Source: an uncultured Bacteroidota bacterium (GTDB lineage: Bacteria > Bacteroidota > Bacteroidia > Chitinophagales > Chitinophagaceae). From it: a stretch of 48,734 nucleotides of DNA. The notes under the pieces were generated by a model that saw nothing but the letters and a program-made list of their open reading frames with translations, did not search any database and was not told the DNA's origin. Position numbers and translations under genes: made by a program. This document shows, piece after piece, positions 42,268 through 48,734 of this stretch. The DNA is taken from NCBI GenBank assembly GCA_903938445.1, contig CAJADG010000079.1:1-48734 (forward strand), given 5' to 3'. Each line of letters starts with the position of its first letter. Within the stretch, counting starts at the first letter, position 1.

Positions 42268-44343
42268 ATGAAAAAACTTGTATTGGGTTTTATGCTAACC
42301 TTAACCACAATTGGGTTATTTGCACAAAACATTACTGTAGCCGGTAAGGTTACCGACGAAACTGGCGCTCCTTTGGATGGAGTTTCTATCAAAGTAAACG
42401 GATCTAATAAAGGAACACAAACTAATAATGGAGGTGCTTTTCAAATTGCAGTCGCTCCAGGTGTTACTTTAACTTTTAGCTATGTTGGTTATAACAATAT
42501 AGAAAAGAAAATTACTGACGCTAGTCCTTTCACTATTAAATTATCTAAAGCGAATGCTAACTTAGAAGATGTAGTAGTTATTGGTTATCAGAGTGTTAGA
42601 CGTAAGGATGTAATGGCTTCTGTTGCATCAGTTGGCGCTAAAGACTTAAAAGATATTCCTATTAACTCAGCAGCTGAAGCTTTAAATGGTCGTTTAGCGG
42701 GAGTTACGGCAACGACTGCGGAAGGTTCTCCTGATGCGCAAGTTAAAATTAGAGTAAGAGGTGGTATGTCAATTACAGGTGACAACTCTCCTTTATATAT
42801 TTTGGACGGAGTTCAGGTTGAAAATGCTTTAGGATTAATTTCTCCTCAAGACATTCAATCTATCGACGTTTTAAAAGACGCTGCTGCGACTGCTATTTAT
42901 GGTGCGCGTGGTGCGAATGGGGTAATCGTAATTACCACTAAAAAAGGAAGACAAGGAAAAATGCAGGTTACTTATAATGCATTTTATGGCGTGAAGAGTT
43001 TACAAAAAGAATTAGATGTTTTAAATCCATATGATTATGGATTTTATCAGTTTGAAAGACAATTAGGAAATGCTACAGATAGTGCAACTTTCGTTAAGAA
43101 TTTTGGAACATTTGCAGATTTAGCATTACTTAAATATTCAAGTCAAAATGTAAAACCAGTTGATTGGCAAAGTCAAGTATTTGGAAACACTGGTATCATG
43201 CAATCTCATAACTTATCTGTTTTTGGAGGATCTAAGAAATTAACATACAATTTTGGTGTTACTTCAAATGATGATAAAGCAGTTGTTAGAAATTCTGGAT
43301 TGAGAAGAGGAATCGTAACAGGAAAAGTAGAATATCAGCCAACTGAAAAATTAAAATTAGCTGTTTCTACAAGATATAATTATCAAGATGTATATGGAGC
43401 GGGCGTTTCAAGTGATCAGGGTTCAGCGTACAATAGATTAAGAAATGCTGTTCGTTACAGACCTTATTTATCTGCAAACCAAACAATCACTGATGCGGAT
43501 CCTTTAGCTGACCCTGCAGTTGGTAATGGATTAAACTTAATTAACCCTATTGATTTAGCTGATCAAGAGTATCGTAAAAAATCAACTGAAGTAAAGAATG
43601 TAACTGCTTCACTTACATATAATATTCTTAAAAACTTAACATTCACTTCAACTTATGGTTACAATGATAATGTGATTATAGACAGAAAATTTAGTGACTC
43701 AATTACTCCTTACTCTGTTTTATCTGGTTCAAGAAAACCAATCATGAGTAAGGATACCATTCAGGGTACTACTTTTACAAATTCAAATGTGTTATCATTT
43801 AATTTGAACAAAGGTAATCACGCATTAACTGCTTTAGTGGGTGAAGAAACATATGAGTTAGATTCTAGAACTGCTAATAGCTTATATAAGTTATATCCTA
43901 ATGGAACTACTCCAACACAAGCTTTCTTGTATCAAGTACCAGGAACTTCTTTTGCAGGTTATCCTAAATTGCAAAAAAGTGTTTATACAAACTTATCTTT
44001 CTTTAGCCGTGTTACTTATTCATACTTAGATAAATACTTATTTAGCGTGAATGCAAGAGCAGACGGAGCTTCTAAATTTTCTGAAAATAATCGTTGGGGT
44101 TATTTCCCTTCTGGATCATTTGCTTGGAGAATTAAGAAAGAGAAATTCTTACAAGATGTTGATTTCATCAATGATATGAAAATTAGAGTAGGTTATGGTG
44201 AAGTGGGTAACAACCGTATCAATGACTATTTATTCTTAAGCACATATAACAATAATGGTTCTTATTATTATGGATTAGGTGGGCAAACTGCTTATGGTTA
44301 TTCATCTGCAGGTATCATTTGGGCAGCTACTGGTAAAAAGTAA
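42268..44343 (+). CDS. SusC/RagA-like TonB-dependent receptor, C-terminally truncated
   Basis: 691 residues from the ATG at 42268 (a TTG-started extension is rejected), while intact SusC proteins are about 950-1100. The order is normal at first: signal peptide ending IGLFAQ, carboxypeptidase-like regulatory domain (ITVAGKVTDETGAPLDGVSI), and the plug with DVVVIGYQSVRRKDV, ALNGRLAGVTATTAEGSPD, IRVRGGMSIT, SPLYILDGVQV and GARGANGVIVITTKKG. A long partial barrel follows. The sequence ends SSAGIIWAATGKK, exactly where other members go on with the PNPxLKWExT-like strand and the last third of the barrel. No SusD gene follows. The stop abuts the terminator of a minus-strand RNA. The product is probably not a working transporter. 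Confidence 0.9.
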   Translation: MKKLVLGFMLTLTTIGLFAQNITVAGKVTDETGAPLDGVSIKVNGSNKGTQTNNGGAFQIAVAPGVTLTFSYVGYNNIEKKITDASPFTIKLSKANANLEDVVVIGYQSVRRKDVMASVASVGAKDLKDIPINSAAEALNGRLAGVTATTAEGSPDAQVKIRVRGGMSITGDNSPLYILDGVQVENALGLISPQDIQSIDVLKDAAATAIYGARGANGVIVITTKKGRQGKMQVTYNAFYGVKSLQKELDVLNPYDYGFYQFERQLGNATDSATFVKNFGTFADLALLKYSSQNVKPVDWQSQVFGNTGIMQSHNLSVFGGSKKLTYNFGVTSNDDKAVVRNSGLRRGIVTGKVEYQPTEKLKLAVSTRYNYQDVYGAGVSSDQGSAYNRLRNAVRYRPYLSANQTITDADPLADPAVGNGLNLINPIDLADQEYRKKSTEVKNVTASLTYNILKNLTFTSTYGYNDNVIIDRKFSDSITPYSVLSGSRKPIMSKDTIQGTTFTNSNVLSFNLNKGNHALTALVGEETYELDSRTANSLYKLYPNGTTPTQAFLYQVPGTSFAGYPKLQKSVYTNLSFFSRVTYSYLDKYLFSVNARADGASKFSENNRWGYFPSGSFAWRIKKEKFLQDVDFINDMKIRVGYGEVGNNRINDYLFLSTYNNNGSYYYGLGGQTAYGYSSAGIIWAATGKK

Positions 44344-44371
44344 CAAAAAAGCCTCCCCGTTTGGGAAGGCT
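44344..44371 (-). terminator. Rho-independent terminator of the minus-strand RNA
   Basis: On the minus strand the stem AGCCTTCCC/GGGGAGGCT (one T-G pair) with loop AAAC is followed by six T residues. On the plus strand the hairpin has no T run after it, so it serves the leftward RNA. It starts one base after the SusC-like stop codon. Confidence 0.92.
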
Positions 44372-44592
44372 CGTAGCTGTAGGGGGAGGGCTCGAACCTC
44401 CAAGGGGCAGTTAGCTATAACACAAAGTTTCAGTGGTCGACCCTGGTCGTCTATTGCTAGACGGCTCTATGTTACGTTTATCCCGTGATCCCCGCCTTCG
44501 AGACAAGAAGGCACGTTTGCCAAAAATTTCGTCACCCCACAGTATTAAGATCTTTTCATTTGAGCGTTTACGGTGTGTTTCCCCTCATTTGA
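44344..44592 (-). ncRNA. Structured non-coding RNA of unrecognised family, with own promoter and terminator
   Basis: On the minus strand a promoter-like pair (44598-44629) is followed by about 249 bases without a convincing coding frame and ending in a strong terminator. A 166-base core is closed by CTGTGGGG (44542-44535) paired with the 3' CCCTACAG (44384-44377). Inside are GCCTTC/GAAGGC with a 7-base loop (44494-44512), CGTCTA-GCAA-TAGACG with a GNRA tetraloop (44448-44463) enclosed by TAACA/TGTTA, and GGAGG-TTCGAGC-CCTCC (44385-44401), a perfect T-arm-like hairpin. GC content is much higher than in the flanks. It lacks a tmRNA tag frame, the SRP GGAAGG motif and RNase P conserved blocks, so I cannot name it. 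A lineage-specific 6S-like or tmRNA-derived RNA remains possible. Confidence 0.65.
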
Positions 44593-44597
44593 TATAT

Positions 44598-44629
44598 CAA
44601 AACTAAGGTATTGACCCATATGTTGCAAA
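44598..44629 (-). promoter_or_regulatory. Promoter of the minus-strand RNA
   Basis: Reading leftwards, TTTG (44629-44626), a 20-base spacer and TAGTTTTG (44605-44598) form a complete match to the Bacteroidota -33/-7 promoter. It is the best promoter found in the window. Transcription should start near 44592. Confidence 0.72.
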
Positions 44630-44700
44630 TATTTTAAGTAATTATTTTAAAATATAGAAATTATTTAATAATTTGCTATTATATTTAAAATTATACAAAT

Positions 44701-45189
44701 ATGGAGCCTAAAAATAACCCCAAATTGAATGTTGACAAAAGCCTAGATAAGCTGGATTTACAAATTATTCAGGCCATGATGCAGGATGCCGAGGTCTCTT
44801 ACGCCGACCTTGGTAAGCAGTTTTTTGTATCGGGTGGTACTATTCATGTGCGCATTAAAAAATTAGAGGAATTGGGCATTGTGCAAGGAAAAAGATTGGC
44901 TGTTGACTTAAAAGTATTGGGTTATGATATCATTGCATTTATCGGTATCTATTTAGAGAAAAGCTCAATGTATGATACGGTTGCACAGGCATTAAAAAAC
45001 ATACCACAGGTAGTGCGTGTAAATTATACAACGGGCAACTATAGTATGTTTGTTGAAATTGTTTGTAAGGACATTCAACAACTTCGTTTTGTTTTACATG
45101 ATGAGCTACAAAAGATCAAAGGCATTGAACGAACCGAGACTTTAATTTCTTTGGAAGAAAGTTTCTCGCGTAACGTAAGGATTGTATAA
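44701..45189 (+). CDS. Lrp/AsnC-family transcription regulator
   Basis: 162 residues. The N-terminal winged-helix part is LDKLDLQIIQAMMQDAEVSYADLGKQFFVSGGTIHVRIKKLEELGIVQGKRLAVD, and the C-terminal RAM/ligand-sensing domain follows with AFIGIYLEKSSMYDTVAQALKNIPQVVRVNYTTGNYSMFVEIVCKD and IKGIERTETLISLEES. Such proteins form dimers or octamers, bind amino acids or small effectors, and control nearby and distant genes. It is divergent from the structured RNA, sharing the AT-rich 44600-44700 region that must hold both promoters. It lies 59 bases upstream of the molybdenum hydroxylase genes, which are likely targets. The effector is unknown. Confidence 0.92.
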   Translation: MEPKNNPKLNVDKSLDKLDLQIIQAMMQDAEVSYADLGKQFFVSGGTIHVRIKKLEELGIVQGKRLAVDLKVLGYDIIAFIGIYLEKSSMYDTVAQALKNIPQVVRVNYTTGNYSMFVEIVCKDIQQLRFVLHDELQKIKGIERTETLISLEESFSRNVRIV

Positions 45190-45248
45190 GTAAACAGTAG
45201 TAAATTACATATACATAATTCCCAACAAGAATCATTCAATTTGTGCCA

Positions 45249-45854
45249 ATGAAAATCTGTAATTATAATGATGGAAGAAGGGGCTTCTTAAAAAAATCTG
45301 CTACGATGGCAGCTTTTTATTTAGCGCCTACCACATTCGTAAAAGCATTTGCTATAGATAATGTTGTACCAACCCCAATTCCTAAAGAAAAATTAGCCAT
45401 TACCTTAAATGGTAAACTTTTGAATTTGGAAGTGGATGCGCGTATTACCATTTTAAATTTATTAAGAGAGGAATTAAATTTTACGGGCACAAAAAAGGGT
45501 TGTGAAATGGGACAATGTGGTGCTTGTACGATACATATTAATGGTAAGCGTACCAAGTCTTGCATGCAGTTGGCGGTAGCTAATCAAAATAATTCTATTA
45601 CAACTATTGAGGGTTTGCAACAATCAGAGCAACTACATCCAATGCAAGCAGCATTTTTAAAACATGATGCTTTTCAATGTGGTTATTGCACTTCGGGACA
45701 AATTATGTCTGCCGTAGCATGTGTTAGAGAGGGACAAGCAAAATCGCGTGATGCAATCAAAGCCTATATGGATACTAATATTTGTAGATGCGGTGCTTAT
45801 CAAAACATTGTGGATGCCATTGAAGAGGTTGCTAAGACAGGCGCTAAAATTTAA
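45249..45854 (+). CDS. Tat-exported (2Fe-2S) subunit of a molybdenum hydroxylase
   Basis: 201 residues from the ATG at 45249; an in-frame GTG two codons earlier is possible. The Tat motif GRRGFLKKSATMAAFYLAP is at residues 9-27. The plant-type ferredoxin cluster ligands are in GCEMGQCGACTIHINGKRTKSC, and the second C-terminal 2Fe-2S domain is in FQCGYCTSGQIMSAVACV and DTNICRCGAYQNIVDAI. This is the small subunit of the xanthine oxidase family, like PaoA of E. coli or IorA. Because the signal is on this subunit, the partner would be carried out with it as a folded complex. The large subunit gene starts 21 bases after its stop. Confidence 0.94.
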   Translation: MKICNYNDGRRGFLKKSATMAAFYLAPTTFVKAFAIDNVVPTPIPKEKLAITLNGKLLNLEVDARITILNLLREELNFTGTKKGCEMGQCGACTIHINGKRTKSCMQLAVANQNNSITTIEGLQQSEQLHPMQAAFLKHDAFQCGYCTSGQIMSAVACVREGQAKSRDAIKAYMDTNICRCGAYQNIVDAIEEVAKTGAKI

Positions 45855-45875
45855 TCACCCTTTATTTATTTCAAT

Positions 45876-48113
45876 ATGAAAACGAATCATGTAAATACTT
45901 TTTTTTGGGAAGACGAAAGAGTAGACGGGGTAGATAAAGTAACAGGTAAAGCAAAATATACAGCTGAACATAACTTACCCAATTTGGCGTATGCTGTTTT
46001 TGTAACAAGTAATATTGCAAAAGGGAGCATTAAAAATTTAGATGTTTCAAAAGCATTGGCAATGCCTGGTGTATTGGATGTAATTTATTATGCCAACTGT
46101 CCTGCCGTGCCTGGTTATAATAGCAATGCTGCGGATAGACCCAAAAATGTTTCAGAGTGGAGAGGGCATAAAGTTTTGTACGATAATAAAATAAGATTTT
46201 TTGGACAACCCATTGCATTGATTGTTGCAGATAGTTTAGAAAATGCAAACGCCGCTATACGATTTGTGAAGCCAGAATATGAGCAAGAAAGTTTTGAAAC
46301 CAATTTTGATAAAGCAAGACTTAATGAAGCAAATTTAAAAGGGGCTATTAATTATAAAAGAGGTGCAGATGTCACAAAGCCAATTGCTGCATCTGTCAAT
46401 GCAGAATTTAATATTCCGATTGAAGTGCATAACCCCATGGAGTTACAAGCAACTATTGCTTATTGGGAGGCAGAGGATAAAGTATTATTGTATGATAAAA
46501 CGCAGGGGCCAAAGAGCACGCAAAATATTGTCGCGCGCACTTTTGGGTTGCCTGAAAAAAATGTTCGTGTGATTGCCGAAAATGTGGGCGGTGCATTTGG
46601 GAGTAGCTTAAGGTCATGGTCCAATGTGCCCGCTGCATGTATTGCTGCTAAAAAAATTAATCGTCCTGTAAAGTTGGTGCTTACACGACCTCAAATGTTT
46701 TCATTAATTGGATACCGCCCTCAGTCATGGCAAAAAGTAAATATTGCAGCAGATGCCGAAGGTAATTTTTTGTCTATTAATCACGAAGCTATCAGTAACA
46801 CTTCGCGTTACGAAGATTTTAGAGAAGGCATTGTAGATGTTTCTAAATTTTTATATGCTAGTGAAAATGTAACTACTAAATATAGTTTACTACCATTGGA
46901 TTTAAGTACACCTATTTGGATGCGTGGTCCTGGTGAAGCAACAGGTTGTTTTGCATTAGAGTCTGCGATTGATGAACTTTCTTATCAATTAAAAATGGAT
47001 CCTATTGCATTAAGAATTAAAAACTTTACTGCGATCAATCCTGAAAATAAATTACCGTTTTCGGACAACAACTTAAAAGCTTGTTATGATTATGGTAAGG
47101 AAAAAATTGGATGGAAAAATAGACCAACCGCTCCTGGAACATTAAAAGAAAATGGTTGGTTGATTGGATATGGAATGTCAGTTGGAGTTTTCGGTGCTGG
47201 TAAAGGATCAGCATCAGTAAGAATTGTATTGTCTAATGATGGAAAATTATTATTAGAATGTGCGGTGAGTGATATGGGACCAGGTACTACCACAGCAATG
47301 ACTAGAATTGCTGCAGAGACTATGCAAATGCCAATAGGTAAAATTAAATTTAAATTAGGTGACTCTGATTTACCTCCTGGTCCTTCACAGGGAGGCTCTG
47401 GAACTACTTCTACCGTTGGATCTGCTGTGGACTTAGCATGTAAAACGGTACAAACTAAGTTAAAAGAAATGGCTATTCAGTTTGCCCCCAATTTTGCAGG
47501 CTATACTGTTGATGCATTAGAAGTTAAAAATGAAATGGTGTCGGTAAAAAATGATGCAACAAAAAGTATTGAACTTGTTGCCTTATTTAAATTAGCGAAT
47601 CAAGAAAAAATAGATTTGACAATTGCATCGAATGGTAAAACAGCGGAACAATTAAAATTTACTAGCAATTCTTTTTCATCTCACTTTGTTAAATTGGCGG
47701 TGAATCCAAAAGATGGAACTATAAAAGTGTTGCAAGTAGTAACTACGGGAGACTCAGGAAAAATTATAAGTCCTAAAACTGCACGTAGTCAAATGTTAGG
47801 TGGAGTAGTAGGAGGAATAGGAATGGCATTAACTGAAAAATTAGAGATTGACCATACTACAGGAAGAATACAAAATGCAAGTTTTGCCGAATACCATGTA
47901 CCACATCATAAAGACGTACCTGCTACGGAAGCTTGGTTCGTAAACAAGCCAGATATGAATATGAATGATATTGGTGCTAAGGGTATTGGAGAAATTGCTT
48001 TAATTGGTTTTGCTGCTGCCATTGCCAATGCGGTGTACAATGCAACAGGGAAGCGCGTTAGAGATTTACCTATCACGCCAGAGAAATTAGGATTCAAATC
48101 GGCGAAAGCCTAA
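45876..48113 (+). CDS. Molybdopterin-binding subunit of a xanthine oxidase-family hydroxylase
   Basis: 745 residues. The first part carries the conserved opening VDGVDKVTGKAKYTAEHNLPNLAYAVF and the FGQPIALIVADS region. The molybdopterin-binding part shows ENVGGAFGSSLRSW, MRGPGEATGCFALESAIDEL, GSGTTSTVGSAVDLA and the C-terminal GAKGIGEIALIGFAAAIANAV, with the catalytic Glu in the GEIAL stretch. These enzymes hydroxylate purines, aldehydes or N-heterocycles with water. There is no Tat signal on it, so it should hitchhike with the small subunit. No FAD-binding subunit is encoded in this cluster, so electrons likely pass to another periplasmic acceptor, as in isoquinoline oxidoreductase-type enzymes. 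The substrate is unknown. Confidence 0.93.
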   Translation: MKTNHVNTFFWEDERVDGVDKVTGKAKYTAEHNLPNLAYAVFVTSNIAKGSIKNLDVSKALAMPGVLDVIYYANCPAVPGYNSNAADRPKNVSEWRGHKVLYDNKIRFFGQPIALIVADSLENANAAIRFVKPEYEQESFETNFDKARLNEANLKGAINYKRGADVTKPIAASVNAEFNIPIEVHNPMELQATIAYWEAEDKVLLYDKTQGPKSTQNIVARTFGLPEKNVRVIAENVGGAFGSSLRSWSNVPAACIAAKKINRPVKLVLTRPQMFSLIGYRPQSWQKVNIAADAEGNFLSINHEAISNTSRYEDFREGIVDVSKFLYASENVTTKYSLLPLDLSTPIWMRGPGEATGCFALESAIDELSYQLKMDPIALRIKNFTAINPENKLPFSDNNLKACYDYGKEKIGWKNRPTAPGTLKENGWLIGYGMSVGVFGAGKGSASVRIVLSNDGKLLLECAVSDMGPGTTTAMTRIAAETMQMPIGKIKFKLGDSDLPPGPSQGGSGTTSTVGSAVDLACKTVQTKLKEMAIQFAPNFAGYTVDALEVKNEMVSVKNDATKSIELVALFKLANQEKIDLTIASNGKTAEQLKFTSNSFSSHFVKLAVNPKDGTIKVLQVVTTGDSGKIISPKTARSQMLGGVVGGIGMALTEKLEIDHTTGRIQNASFAEYHVPHHKDVPATEAWFVNKPDMNMNDIGAKGIGEIALIGFAAAIANAVYNATGKRVRDLPITPEKLGFKSAKA

Positions 48114-48130
48114 TAAAAAAGAAAGTAAAT

Positions 48131-48166
48131 AAAAAAGCGCATCATTGATGCGCCTTTTATCTTTTA
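48131..48166 (+). terminator. Rho-independent terminator after the molybdenum hydroxylase operon
   Basis: The inverted repeat GCGCAT/ATGCGC with loop CATTG, flanked by an A run before and T-rich CTTTTATCTTTT after, can work in both directions and separates convergent genes. Confidence 0.85.
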
Positions 48167-48198
48167 TAAATCTTCCTACAATTATAATGAAACCGATA

Positions 48199-48734
48199 TT
48201 ATAATTTGTAACCATCATCAGCTACTAATTGAGCGCAAATTCTGCGACGTGCTTCTTTTGAATTAAAGGGGGCCACTTTTGTAAAACGCTTTAATCCAAT
48301 TAACATCATAGTCAATTCATCACCTTCGGCAAAACTATTTAAGGCGTCTTTACCTGCTTTATTAATGGCATCAGCTGCGTCATAAATGTAAGTGCGTACG
48401 ATATCTGCTTGAATGCTAGTAGCTGCTTCTCCTTTCATAGCTGTTAATTTTTCTAATCTTAATAATGCGGACTCCGCGTGAAAAGTAATGATGGACATGT
48501 CTGCGATATTCATTAAAATTTCTTGCTCCTTATTTAAAGTCATCATTAATTTTTGAACGGCAGCGCCGGCCACCATTAAAATACATTTCTTGAAATTAGC
48601 AATGTATTTTTTTTCTTTTGCAAATGCACCTTCCTCTTCACTTCCAAAATCAGGAATACTCATTAACTCTTGTTGCACACTTAATGCAGGTCCCATTAAG
48701 TCTAACTTACCCTTCATAGCTCGCTTTAATACCA
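48199..48734 (-). CDS. Acyl-CoA dehydrogenase, C-terminal part (N-terminus off window)
   Basis: The frame is open to the right window edge, so the protein begins outside; only about the last 177 residues are visible (VLKRAMKGKLDLMGPALSVQQEL ...). They match the C-terminal extension found in the roughly 590-600-residue Bacteroidota acyl-CoA dehydrogenases: KEKKYIANFKKCILMVAGAAVQKLMMTLNKEQEILMNIADMSIITFHAESALLRLEKL, followed by the RRRICAQLVADDGYKL end. The enzyme oxidises acyl-CoA to the enoyl form in fatty acid degradation, passing electrons to ETF. The flavin and active-site domains lie off the window. The ATG at 48717 inside this frame is not its start. Confidence 0.85.
   Translation of the reverse strand, partial: VLKRAMKGKLDLMGPALSVQQELMSIPDFGSEEEGAFAKEKKYIANFKKCILMVAGAAVQKLMMTLNKEQEILMNIADMSIITFHAESALLRLEKLTAMKGEAATSIQADIVRTYIYDAADAINKAGKDALNSFAEGDELTMMLIGLKRFTKVAPFNSKEARRRICAQLVADDGYKL

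Noticed and set aside
44279..44592. Small reading frames through the RNA region, including a plus-strand frame at 44279-44488 and a minus-strand frame reading through the hairpins.
   Set aside because: They run across stable RNA stems, have no ribosome binding site or family resemblance, and the promoter and terminator better support an untranslated RNA.
44344..44592. tmRNA (ssrA) as identity of the minus-strand RNA.
   Set aside because: The T-arm-like end is suggestive, but there is no tag-peptide frame, the length is about two thirds of normal, and the acceptor lacks the G3-U70 alanine pair.
1..48734. CRISPR arrays, insertion sequences, integrases or prophage genes.
   Set aside because: No direct-repeat array, transposase, recombinase or terminal inverted repeat was seen anywhere in the window.

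Overview
The window comes from a low-GC member of the Bacteroidota, most likely a Chitinophagaceae-like bacterium (lineage is inferred from gene content, not from a marker tree). The support is an Alternative Complex III plus caa3-type oxidase supercluster, a SusC/RagA-type receptor, DUF2490, DUF5522 and DUF420 proteins, lipoproteins with Bacteroidota-style lipoboxes, and several boxes matching the Bacteroidota -7 promoter element TAnnTTTG.

Region 1 (1-19108) is a surface polysaccharide locus that changes strand several times. A leftward block holds a Wza-like export protein (cut by the window edge), a Wzi-like outer-membrane barrel, a polyprenyl-phosphate sugar transferase that starts the glycan, and two glycosyltransferases. 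A rightward block (6721-9973) encodes a heptose module: GmhA-like isomerase, a GalE-like epimerase, HddA-like kinase and HddC-like nucleotidyltransferase. A second leftward block (9962-13822) holds an acetyltransferase, a glycosyltransferase, a methyltransferase and a Wzy-like polymerase. A second rightward block (13884-17655) holds a novel lipoprotein, a Wzx flippase, a GT2 and a GT9-like transferase. A membrane LtaS/sulfatase-type enzyme follows on the minus strand. Together these make a nearly complete Wzx/Wzy pathway. The chain-length regulator (Wzc) is not in view and may lie off the left edge.

Region 2 (19185-21501) holds tRNA-Arg(CCT), a membrane-anchored TPR protein, a small secreted protein and a PurN enzyme with a membrane domain joined to its N terminus.

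Region 3 (21780-37504) is the respiratory supercluster: actABCDEF (quinol:cytochrome c oxidoreductase), coxB, coxA, ctaB, two subunit III genes, subunit IV, a SCO copper chaperone and a DUF420 membrane protein. Electrons would pass from quinol through the ACIII hemes to the CuA site of CoxB and then to oxygen at CoxA. CtaB supplies heme O/A precursor and SCO supplies copper.

Region 4 (37561-42042) holds an alkyltransferase-like DNA repair protein, a DUF5522 protein, TrmB, an FAD oxidoreductase, a lipoprotein with two related halves, and a DUF2490 protein.

Region 5 (42268-48734) starts with a SusC-type receptor that stops about 300 residues early. Its stop codon directly abuts the terminator of an oppositely oriented, promoter-driven structured RNA (about 44592 to 44344) that I cannot assign to a family. 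An Lrp/AsnC regulator, a Tat-exported two-subunit molybdenum hydroxylase without an FAD subunit, and the C-terminal end of an acyl-CoA dehydrogenase follow. The RNA and the receptor truncation beside it are the strongest candidates here for something undescribed.
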